A stretch of 6,946 nucleotides of DNA, from NCBI GenBank assembly GCA_021648045.1, contig JAKITM010000115.1, positions 1 through 6,946 on the forward strand, in the 5' to 3' direction. Shown here piece after piece: positions 1 through 5,260 of this stretch (its first letter is position 1; each line of letters begins with the position of its first letter). Position numbers and translations under genes: made by a program. The DNA is from Lysobacterales bacterium (GTDB lineage Bacteria > Pseudomonadota > Gammaproteobacteria > Xanthomonadales > SZUA-36). Under the pieces are notes generated by a model. That model saw only the letters and a list, made by a program, of their open reading frames with translations. It made no database searches and had not been told where the DNA came from.

Positions 1-405
1 GTCGTATCGGCTATCGAGACCCGATAACTGGGAAGCATTATGTGTTCTTAACCAATAACTTTAACCTAGCAGCCAAGACTATTGCTGATATTTACAAAGC
101 CCGCTGGCAGGTTGAACTGTTCTTCAAGTGGATCAAGCAGAACCTGAAAATAAAATCTTTTGTCGGCACTAGCAAAAATGCTGTCATGACTCAGATATGG
201 ATTGCATTGTGCATGTATCTGCTACTGGCTTTTCTCAAGTTTCAATCAAAACTGACAAAGAGCATGCAGCAAATATTGCGTTTATTACAGCTCAACTTGT
301 TCGAAAAAAGAGATATGATGGCCTTGCTTCGAGGAGACCCACCGCCCGGCAGGGTTGCAGATCCGAATCAAATGGTTATGTTATGAAAGTTAACGGGACA
401 GTAGT
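1..405 (+). mobile_element. Right end of an IS4-family insertion sequence
   Basis: The window opens inside an insertion sequence whose transposase C-terminus is encoded at 3-386. After the stop codon only a short tail remains before the sequence becomes ordinary A+T-rich intergenic DNA. The stretch TTAACGGGACAGTAGTG (390-406) lies where a terminal inverted repeat would be expected, so I place the right boundary near 405. The left end is outside the window, so neither the inverted repeat nor a target-site duplication can be confirmed, and the boundary is uncertain by about 20 bases. Confidence 0.7.
3..386 (+). CDS. IS4-family DDE transposase, C-terminal fragment (cut by window edge)
   Basis: The reading frame is open from base 3 and ends at TGA 384-386, giving the last 127 residues. 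The start codon lies outside the window; the GTG at 42 is an internal codon. The visible part contains a perfect IS4 signature Y-(2)-R-(3)-E-(6)-K: Y31, R34, E38 and K45 of the visible fragment, within IYKARWQVELFFKWIK. E38 is expected to be the glutamate of the DDE catalytic triad; the two aspartates would lie upstream. RDPITGKHYVFLTNNF just before it is the beta-strand region typical of this group, and GTSKNAVMTQIWIAL follows the signature as in IS4 relatives that carry an N-terminal DUF4372. The enzyme would cut and join IS ends during transposition. The C-terminus looks complete, so within the window there is no sign that this copy is dead, but its N-terminal half cannot be judged. Confidence 0.88.
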   Translation, partial: RIGYRDPITGKHYVFLTNNFNLAAKTIADIYKARWQVELFFKWIKQNLKIKSFVGTSKNAVMTQIWIALCMYLLLAFLKFQSKLTKSMQQILRLLQLNLFEKRDMMALLRGDPPPGRVADPNQMVML

Positions 406-481
406 GATATTATCAATTTAGTTCTCCAAGCGGTGCCTTCTCTGATAATTTCGAAACTATAGTACCTCTACTCAAGTATAC

Positions 482-898
482 TCAAGAAAATTTCTCTAAA
501 ATATTATTAAAACTCGCTAGCTCCGATTCACTAATAGTCTCTAACACCTGCCTTTGTGCTTCAGCCCAAGCCGGTTTTGCTTTCTTAATCACTGCCTTAC
601 CTTTGGGGGTAATCAATACATTACGCGTTCTCCCATGCCCTGGCTGTAGTTTTATAAAACCAGCTGTTTCTAATGGCACTAAATTTCGCGTTACCGTGGT
701 GCGCTCCATGCCTAATTTATCCGCTATATTTGTAATCGAAACAGGCCCCAGCAGGCTAACAACAATAAGCGTCGTACACTGATTGGCCTTAATACCCACA
801 GGGCGTAGGGCATCATCATAAACTCGTGTCACTTTCCGTGCTGCCCTTCGCAATTTATAACATTGGCAATTTACTGCCACCATTTCATCTGTAATCAT
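482..898 (-). CDS. MarR-family winged-helix transcriptional regulator
   Basis: This is a complete small DNA-binding regulator of about 138 residues, normal for MarR proteins, which act as dimers on palindromic operators. I chose ATG at 898. A GTG three codons upstream (907) and an ATG five codons downstream (883) are alternatives, and none has a convincing Shine-Dalgarno sequence. Numbered from the GTG, the dimerisation helix RRAARKVTRVYDDALRP spans about 20-36. The winged helix runs from about 57 to 103: SITNIADKLGMERTTVTRNL contains the recognition helix, and GRTRNVLITPKG forms the wing. C14, C16 and C44 are notable; the CxC next to the LRRAAR segment resembles a MarR subgroup that I recall having such cysteines, so redox or metal sensing is possible but unproven. 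Two matching palindromic motifs upstream (918-934 and 1020-1036) suggest autoregulation. The likely divergent target gene is missing. The ligand is unknown. Confidence 0.88.
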   Translation of the reverse strand: MITDEMVAVNCQCYKLRRAARKVTRVYDDALRPVGIKANQCTTLIVVSLLGPVSITNIADKLGMERTTVTRNLVPLETAGFIKLQPGHGRTRNVLITPKGKAVIKKAKPAWAEAQRQVLETISESELASFNNILEKFS

Positions 899-917
899 AT
901 TTAGCACTGCTTATATC

Positions 918-934
918 GTGTAGATACACTTTAA
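918..934. promoter_or_regulatory. Candidate MarR operator, copy 1
   Basis: GTGTAGATACACTTTAA contains the inverted repeat GTGTA-GA-TACAC and lies about 20 bases upstream of the chosen marR start. It matches a second copy at 1020-1036 (GTGTGTTTACACTTTAA) at 14 of 17 positions, including the TACACTTTAA half. A possible minus-strand promoter for marR, TAGACA (956-951), 17-base spacer, TAAAGT (933-928), would put the -10 box inside this motif, so a bound repressor would block its own gene. The promoter call is weak; the repeated palindrome is directly visible. Confidence 0.5.
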
Positions 935-1009
935 CTGTAATAATTTGAAATGTCTATTCATTCATCATTCAGGTATCAAGAACAGAAACTTTGATTAAGT
1001 CGCAAAGTG

Positions 1010-1038
1010 TTGACTCATAGTGTGTTTACACTTTAAAT
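1010..1038 (+). promoter_or_regulatory. Plus-strand promoter with an embedded MarR-type operator, copy 2
   Basis: TTGACT (1010-1015) and TTAAAT (1033-1038) are separated by 17 bases, a good sigma-70 arrangement. The spacer contains AGTGTGTTTACACT (1019-1032), an inverted repeat with 5-base arms (AGTGT/ACACT). The copy GTGTGTTTACACTTTAA (1020-1036) repeats the motif next to marR. This is the classic geometry of a repressed divergent promoter. No recognisable gene follows: the only frame just downstream is a 23-codon one (1040-1111), and the convergent beta-helix gene ends at 1138. The promoter therefore looks orphaned. Confidence 0.5.
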
Positions 1039-1137
1039 AATGCTGATGTTACAAAAAATCAATCGAATGGTTACTATTTTTCCGAAATCGATAGCCCAAA
1101 TAGGTCATTGAGACCAGCATTGGACGCCTGAGGTGGG

Positions 1138-2910
1138 TTAATTCTCAAAACCATCCATAAATATGCTTTGAGAGGTTGATCCAACGATAGTAATCTGTAA
1201 GTCGTCGAATGTCCCTCGCCCGCCATCATCCCAGACAACCAAGCTGATATTGAAGGTTCCCTCACTGGAAAAGGTGCGTGTCACGGTAGATGTGACTTCG
1301 GGCAGGCCCTCGCTCAGGTCCCACAAGATGCCGTCGACCGTGCCGTCGTCGGTCCAGATGAAAGAAAATTCGACTTCCTCGCCGACGGTCGCGAATGCAG
1401 GCGCGAGGATTTCCACCTCGGGGCGCGCGTTGCCATCAAAATTGCCCTTGGAGGCTAACAAGCTGTTGTCGCCATTGTCGATGATTGTGTTGCCATCGAT
1501 AAAGGCATTTGTACCTTGAAATTCAGTACGGCTAAAGGCGTCGCCATTGCCGATAATATCATTGTTGATCACCTCCAGATAGTCGACAAGCCCGGTAGCT
1601 TGTCCGGTAAACTGTACTGCCGGCCCATCAAAATCGCGAATAATGTTGCTATCGAGGACGACGCTGGAGAGGGTTAGGGTCAGCACGATACCTCCGCCAC
1701 CGGTGTCCTTGATGCCATTTTCCGGCTGGCCCACAAATTCATTTTCCCGAAGGTAGATCCGACTAGTGGGATAAGCTAGAGTAGACACTGGGCCCCCTCC
1801 CAATAGGGTTCCGTTCGACTCCATGCTTTCAAATATGTTGCGCAAAAACAGAATCTCCCCATTCCTACCATTGGTAGGTGGGCTCGAGGTACCGCCGGTC
1901 AGGATACCGAGCTGCTGGCCTGCGCCAATTTGATTGTCACTAAAGACGACGCTCAGGGAGTCATACGCCTCCAGACCGTAGGATCCGAGTGAGTTATCCG
2001 GGTCTTGAATCTTGTTGCCTCGTACCGCTACTCGTTCCGATCCGATAATCGAGATCCAGTGATCGACATCGTTGTTTTCGATCAGAGTGTTTCCACCTCC
2101 TGGGAACAATTCAATCGATATACCCGCCCCAGTGCTTGCCTGATCGGAATTGCGAATCAGGTTGTTGATGATTGTCAGATCGCCGGAACCCCCATTGCCA
2201 AAGACACCCTGATTGGTGAGGATTCCTCCCCGTCCTGTGCCGTCGATCATGTTGCCGTCGATCACATTACGACTCGAAGAGGAAAACCGAATACCGGCAC
2301 CCCACTTTGCGTTGATCCCGACATTGAGAAGCTCATTGCCTGAGATGGTCGAGTCGGTCACTCCCCCCTCGGTTCCACTCCCGCCATCGTTAAAAGTGAT
2401 GGCATGCGGGCCAAAAGCTGGCATACCACCCAAATTCATAATTCGGTTTTCAGAGATGTTTATCCCCGAACCACCACTAGCCCGAATGCCATTGTTCACG
2501 CCCGGATTAAGTTTGGCGTCGAAGGTCAAGTTGGTTATTTCAACATTGGAGCGCCTGCTCAAGTCTATCATCGAGGTCCTAGCAGTCCTCGAACCGATGT
2601 ATTCGATTGTGCTCAGGTCACGTCCCGCGCCGATGAGAATGTTGCCACTAGCGGGCCGAATGTTACTGATAATCGAGAAGGTTCCCGCTGGGACAATCAC
2701 TCGGTCTCCCGCAGATGACGCGGCAGCGATCGCTGCAGCAATCGCGGCGCTATCGTCAACCCCGTCATTCGCAATCGCTCCAAAAGCCGTAATACTATAG
2801 TCTGTTCCGCCGTTCTTAGCGGCCTTGGCTGGCGCGCTGGTAAAAAAGAAACCGATGGCTGCGAGACAAGCTATCAGCAGCGGCGAGGACAACCTGTGAA
2901 GTAGATTCAT
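1138..2910 (-). CDS. Secreted right-handed parallel beta-helix protein with a PKD-like domain
   Basis: I choose ATG 2910 (590 residues) over the in-frame GTG at 2922 because AAAGGT lies at proper spacing before the ATG and overlaps that GTG. The N-terminus is a signal peptide: a basic start, a hydrophobic stretch LLIACLAAIGFFF and a likely cleavage after SAPAKA near residue 30. Residues about 37-110 resemble the Pectate_lyase_3/GH28-type entry domain (AFGAIANDGVDDSAAIAAAI, then VIVPAGTF). About 115-490 is a helix of roughly twelve PbH1-like turns marked by N-x-hydrophobic ladders such as ENRI, GNMI, NNLI, GNKI, DNQI, SNII and GNTI. About 498-568 is PKD-like (VGEEVEFSF, ILWDLSEG, FSSEGTFNISLVVWDDGG). 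The protein ends in IFMDGFEN, like the IFxDGFE tails I recall on secreted gammaproteobacterial proteins. It probably binds or cleaves an extracellular polysaccharide, but the substrate and catalytic residues cannot be assigned. The G+C-rich composition contrasts with its neighbours and suggests transfer. Confidence 0.85.
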   Translation of the reverse strand: MNLLHRLSSPLLIACLAAIGFFFTSAPAKAAKNGGTDYSITAFGAIANDGVDDSAAIAAAIAAASSAGDRVIVPAGTFSIISNIRPASGNILIGAGRDLSTIEYIGSRTARTSMIDLSRRSNVEITNLTFDAKLNPGVNNGIRASGGSGINISENRIMNLGGMPAFGPHAITFNDGGSGTEGGVTDSTISGNELLNVGINAKWGAGIRFSSSSRNVIDGNMIDGTGRGGILTNQGVFGNGGSGDLTIINNLIRNSDQASTGAGISIELFPGGGNTLIENNDVDHWISIIGSERVAVRGNKIQDPDNSLGSYGLEAYDSLSVVFSDNQIGAGQQLGILTGGTSSPPTNGRNGEILFLRNIFESMESNGTLLGGGPVSTLAYPTSRIYLRENEFVGQPENGIKDTGGGGIVLTLTLSSVVLDSNIIRDFDGPAVQFTGQATGLVDYLEVINNDIIGNGDAFSRTEFQGTNAFIDGNTIIDNGDNSLLASKGNFDGNARPEVEILAPAFATVGEEVEFSFIWTDDGTVDGILWDLSEGLPEVTSTVTRTFSSEGTFNISLVVWDDGGRGTFDDLQITIVGSTSQSIFMDGFEN

Positions 2911-2920
2911 GACGATTTGC

Positions 2921-2927
2921 ACCTTTC
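2921..2927 (-). promoter_or_regulatory. Ribosome binding site deciding the beta-helix gene start
   Basis: On the minus strand GAAAGGT lies nine to ten bases upstream of ATG 2910. The alternative GTG start at 2922-2920 overlaps this site and has no comparable purine-rich element of its own at normal spacing. The shorter form also begins directly with the MNLLHRL signal-peptide n-region. Confidence 0.6.
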
Positions 2928-2981
2928 GTTATTTTCGTTATTATTAGACCAAGCTTCAGTACGCCTTCTAATTCTTATATT

Positions 2982-3010
2982 AGCATACCCATCATCATCG
3001 CTAATGTTAA
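2982..3010 (-). promoter_or_regulatory. Candidate promoter for the beta-helix gene
   Basis: Read on the minus strand, TTAACA (3010-3005) and TATGCT (2987-2982) are spaced by 17 bases, which would give a leader of roughly 65 bases. A perfect TATAAT also occurs at 3021-3016 on the same strand, but it lacks a good -35 element. Either could serve, and the choice is uncertain. Confidence 0.3.
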
Positions 3011-3279
3011 CAACAATTATACCGGCCTCACTCTCAGTTAATTCCAGATCATACAATTACGCTAGCATTCCCGCCTCGTTTGGTGTCACTGCTACCTAAA
3101 CCGCATATTAACCTGACACGTATTTATGGCGTTTTCGCACCTAACAGTAAGTTCCGCAAGCGGGTAACCCTAAACGAAGCAAAGTTAAGATGTCCCCGTT
3201 ACTTAATGAGGACCAAACACCCACCGAGTGGCAGTTTACAGTCCACATTACGTGCTAATAATAAATCTCAATATCTGCA

Positions 3280-3308
3280 TTGACAGGCGTATACTTTAAA
3301 GCTAGACT
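3280..3308 (+). promoter_or_regulatory. Promoter of the ATPase gene, predicting a leaderless mRNA
   Basis: A perfect TTGACA (3280-3285) is followed after 17 bases by TAGACT (3303-3308). A start of transcription six or seven bases further on falls at or within a base of ATG 3315. No Shine-Dalgarno sequence precedes that ATG, which fits leaderless translation. A second -10-like element, TATACT (3290-3295), lacks a good -35. ACTTTAA is repeated at 3293-3299 and 3306-3312 across the -10 region and could be a regulator contact. Confidence 0.55.
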
Positions 3309-3314
3309 TTAATT

Positions 3315-4556
3315 ATGACGGATAAAAAGCGTTTTATAGAAAAAAAAATACAATCTCTGATGGGAATGTTTTCCTGCGTCGCGGTGTTAGGTCCCAGGCA
3401 ATGTGGTAAATCTACCCTGGTTCGTAATTTATATCCTGACTGGGATTATTATGATCTGGAACGCCCGGATGATTATCAGCTAATCAGCAGTGACCCTTTA
3501 GCGTTTTTTAGTCGCCACCCGGGTAAAGTCATTATTGACGAAGCACAGCAGTATCCGGAGCTTTTTAAGGTTTTGCGTTCAGTCATTGATGCCAAGCGAA
3601 AAGAAAACGGCAGGTTTTTATTAACCGGTTCTAGCTCACCTGAAATTGTCAAAGGCTTATCCGAGAGCCTCGCTGGAAGAATTGCGACGGTTGAATTATG
3701 GCCGTTTAAAATGGCAGAATTTTACGAGCAACCGTTGCCACCAATTTACGCATTATTAAACGACAAAACCACCCGCATTGAAGATTTTAAATCGTTGACC
3801 CCATCAATATCACCAGCAGAATTATATTCTCACTGGATGTTTGGTGGCTATCCAGAGCCAAGAATAAAAACTCAGGAGCACCCCCTGTTTTATAAATTGT
3901 GGATGGATGCCTATTTTACAGACTTTATTCATCGAGACATTCAACGGCTATTCCCTCGGCTCAACACGCATAATTTTAGAAAGATGATACAGGTGCTTTC
4001 TTTTCACTCAGGCAATATTCTTAACCAGTCCGTCATTGCGACTTCACTGGAACTAAGCTCCGTGACAATCAAGGAATACTTGGACATACTGCATGATACC
4101 TTTATATGGCGTAATTTAAGAAGTTTTGAAAAGAACCCATTAAAGAAACTCCAAAAAATGCCAAAGGGTCACTTCAGAGACTCAGGCATTTTGCATCAAC
4201 TATTAAAGCTGGATGATTTGGATAGTTTGTTGCTGCATCCGGTAGCCGGAACTTCTTTTGAGTCATTCGTTATTGAAGAAATCATAAGAGGCTTTCAATC
4301 AACGCTGCAAACCAATCTCGACTTTAATTTTTACAGGACAAAGGATCGATCAGAAATAGACCTGATAATCGATGGGCCATTTGGCTATATTCCTGTGGAA
4401 ATAAAATTAGGCGTGAAAATTAACAAAAGAATGCTAACAGCCTTAAATAGTTTTATTGAAGACACCCACTCCAGATTTGGGATTCTAGTCAATAATTCAG
4501 AAAAAATCGAAATTATTGATCACAAGATTATCCAGATACCCGCTACTTATTTTTAA
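3315..4556 (+). CDS. AAA-type ATPase with a DUF4143 C-terminal region
   Basis: This complete 413-residue protein has the usual length for the AAA_14/DUF4143 family of stand-alone prokaryotic ATPases. The P-loop GPRQCGKST is at 26-34 and the Walker B strand KVIIDEAQ at 71-78, with D75 and E76. FLLTGSSS (101-108) is the sensor-like strand, followed by the family-typical GLSESLAGRIATVELWPF (114-131). Residues about 232-260 (ILNQSVIATSLELSSVTIKEYL) look like a helix-turn-helix. The C-terminal half shows a PD-(D/E)xK-nuclease-like order: E316 in SFESFVIEE, D349 in EIDLII, and E362 and K364 in VEIKLG. The family's cellular role is poorly known; ATP binding is safe, nuclease activity is an inference. 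The gene stands alone, is A+T-rich and has no partner gene on its strand, which fits accessory cargo. ATG 3315 has no Shine-Dalgarno sequence and is probably leaderless. Confidence 0.92.
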   Translation: MTDKKRFIEKKIQSLMGMFSCVAVLGPRQCGKSTLVRNLYPDWDYYDLERPDDYQLISSDPLAFFSRHPGKVIIDEAQQYPELFKVLRSVIDAKRKENGRFLLTGSSSPEIVKGLSESLAGRIATVELWPFKMAEFYEQPLPPIYALLNDKTTRIEDFKSLTPSISPAELYSHWMFGGYPEPRIKTQEHPLFYKLWMDAYFTDFIHRDIQRLFPRLNTHNFRKMIQVLSFHSGNILNQSVIATSLELSSVTIKEYLDILHDTFIWRNLRSFEKNPLKKLQKMPKGHFRDSGILHQLLKLDDLDSLLLHPVAGTSFESFVIEEIIRGFQSTLQTNLDFNFYRTKDRSEIDLIIDGPFGYIPVEIKLGVKINKRMLTALNSFIEDTHSRFGILVNNSEKIEIIDHKIIQIPATYF

Positions 4557-4635
4557 CATGATCCACACCTAGCCAGATGCAAGTGAAACTGCTTGCCGCA
4601 CACAGACCTAGAACGAATGACTAAATCTAACAGGC

Positions 4636-4667
4636 AAAAATAAGGGCGACTGTTTCCAGTCGCCCTT
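4636..4667 (-). terminator. Intrinsic terminator of the SUF operon
   Basis: On the minus strand AAGGGCGACTG, a GAAA tetraloop and CAGTCGCCCTT form a perfect 11-base-pair stem (4667-4642), directly followed by ATTTTT (4641-4636). A GNRA loop, a G+C-rich stem and a T-tract make this a strong rho-independent terminator. It lies about 195 bases beyond the Rieske stop codon, so the operon mRNA would carry a long 3' untranslated region. Confidence 0.88.
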
Positions 4668-4673
4668 GCCCCC

Positions 4674-4698
4674 TGAGCACAACCCCCCATCGTGCTCA
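4674..4698. other. Hairpin with a G/C-run loop in the SUF 3' untranslated region
   Basis: TGAGCAC (4674-4680) and GTGCTCA (4692-4698) form a perfect 7-base-pair stem around an 11-base loop containing a run of six C on the plus strand, six G in the minus-strand transcript. It lies seven bases before the terminator stem in the SUF transcription direction. Confidence 0.45.
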
Positions 4699-4714
4699 TG
4701 AAGCCCACTACCCC

Positions 4715-4733
4715 TACAGGCTCCCCCCCTGTA
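4715..4733. other. Second hairpin with a G/C-run loop
   Basis: TACAGG (4715-4720) and CCTGTA (4728-4733) pair perfectly around CTCCCCC, giving a G-rich loop in the minus-strand transcript. With the hairpin at 4674-4698 and the terminator it makes three hairpins in a row within about 100 bases. Confidence 0.4.
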
Positions 4734-4862
4734 TGTTTGATTCGTGTATCAATCCCTTCATATACCTACTGTCAGGAATTGCAGAATCCTCTCACCTGAT
4801 TATCAAATTAATTTTATAGTCCGGTCTTTACGCTGTATCGTTAGTGCCAGAGGATGGATAGT

Positions 4863-5183
4863 TCAATCCCAACGATCATCTCTGGTCCAGATGCTGTCTG
4901 CTTCGATTTTTATAGGAAAGACATCAACCGCCGCGTAAGCTGGCGGGGTTAAAGCTGCGCCGGTCTTAAGGCAGAAACGCGCGCCATGCCGGGGACAAAT
5001 AACCTCGCAACCTTCGACCTCCCCACCAGCAAGCTCACCTCCGTCATGGGTACAAATATCTTCAATTGCGTGGTATTTTCCGGCAACATTGAATACCGCG
5101 ATCAGGACGCCATCCACATCGACAACTTTCCAACTGCCTTCAGGTAATTCGCAGATACTGCATACACGAGTCCATTCAGTCAT
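4863..5183 (-). CDS. Rieske-type [2Fe-2S] ferredoxin of the SUF operon
   Basis: This complete 106-residue soluble protein has no signal peptide or membrane segment. The Rieske cluster motif is intact: C44-T-H46 and C63-P-R-H66, with C-x-H and C-x2-H boxes 16 residues apart. The first cysteine and histidine of each box bind the two irons, and GDG-type loops (HDGGEL, RHGARF) follow as usual. It resembles the small ferredoxin subunits of ring-hydroxylating dioxygenases and is often named that way, but no oxygenase gene is visible. Its place at the end of a sufS-sufU transcript suggests a role in, or dependence on, iron-sulfur assembly, for example as an electron donor. ATG 5183 has AGGAA about ten bases upstream. 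A 77-base gap separates it from the preceding gene; it is followed by the terminator at 4636-4667. Confidence 0.9.
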   Translation of the reverse strand: MTEWTRVCSICELPEGSWKVVDVDGVLIAVFNVAGKYHAIEDICTHDGGELAGGEVEGCEVICPRHGARFCLKTGAALTPPAYAAVDVFPIKIEADSIWTRDDRWD

Positions 5184-5260
5184 TTTATGATTTCCTGTTG
5201 TTGCAGTTGAAGTATGTGGTCTAAATACCTAATTTCATCTTCGCCAAAGACTCAAATATA

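Larger units (their letters stand above)
2907..3095 (-). other. Possible decayed reading frame overlapping the beta-helix start
   Basis: One minus-strand frame from 3095 to the TGA at 2909-2907 is open except for a single TAA (3059-3057). It has no ATG or GTG start in a sensible place. On either side of the TAA the translated text is self-similar: VAVTPNEAGML, then LELTESEAGII followed by VVNISDDDGYANIRIRR. The pattern resembles beta-sandwich repeats I have seen in phage structural proteins, but the match is loose and 60-odd codons of partly open frame can arise by chance. Its TGA overlaps the beta-helix ATG as ATGA. It may be a gene remnant or nothing. Confidence 0.2.
2911..3314. other. Divergent intergenic region between the beta-helix and ATPase genes
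   Basis: This 404-base stretch separates two genes transcribed away from each other. It holds candidate promoters for both and a possible decayed reading frame on the minus strand. The plus-strand frames here (2917-3099 and 3080-3283) have unremarkable composition, no ribosome binding site and no recognisable motif, so I do not call them genes. Bases 3100-3270 show only short palindromes such as CCGCAAGCGG (3154-3163) and GGGTAACCC (3162-3170). I see no tRNA, riboswitch or convincing IS end. Confidence 0.6.
4557..4862. other. Intergenic region between convergent genes, rich in hairpins
   Basis: The ATPase gene ends at 4556 and the SUF operon ends at 4863 from the opposite side. The region contains a minus-strand terminator (4636-4667) and two hairpins with C-rich (plus) or G-rich (minus) loops at 4674-4698 and 4715-4733. 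No clear plus-strand terminator follows the ATPase gene: the hairpin has no T-tract in that direction. Bases 4734-4862 hold no feature I can support, and the frame at 4744-4938 lacks coding signs. Confidence 0.6.

Noticed and set aside
2213..2800. A 195-codon open frame on the plus strand opposite the beta-helix gene
   Set aside because: It is a shadow of the repetitive, G+C-rich beta-helix gene. The composition is proline- and serine-biased, and there is no ribosome binding site or recognisable motif.
3130..3190. Integron attC-like elements (ACCTAAC near 3139-3145 and GTTAAGA near 3184-3190)
   Set aside because: The second box does not fit GTTRRRY, and the intervening sequence does not fold into a long imperfect hairpin.
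3191..3201. TGTCCCCGTTA resembles the inverted IS right end (TGTCCCGTTA, 400-391), hinting at a second IS scar
   Set aside because: The match is about ten bases with one insertion, with no transposase fragment and no target duplication beside it, so chance is a sufficient explanation.
2917..3283. Two short plus-strand frames (60 and 67 codons) in the divergent intergenic region
   Set aside because: They have no ribosome binding site, no recognisable motif and low-complexity translations, and one overlaps the beta-helix start.
4642..4667. The hairpin as a terminator for the plus-strand ATPase gene
   Set aside because: On the plus strand the stem is followed by GCCCCCC with no T-tract. The T-tract exists only in the minus direction.
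5184..5260. A possible small gene between the SufU-like and Rieske genes
   Set aside because: The only ATG-initiated minus-strand frame seen there is five codons long (MKLGI), without a ribosome binding site.
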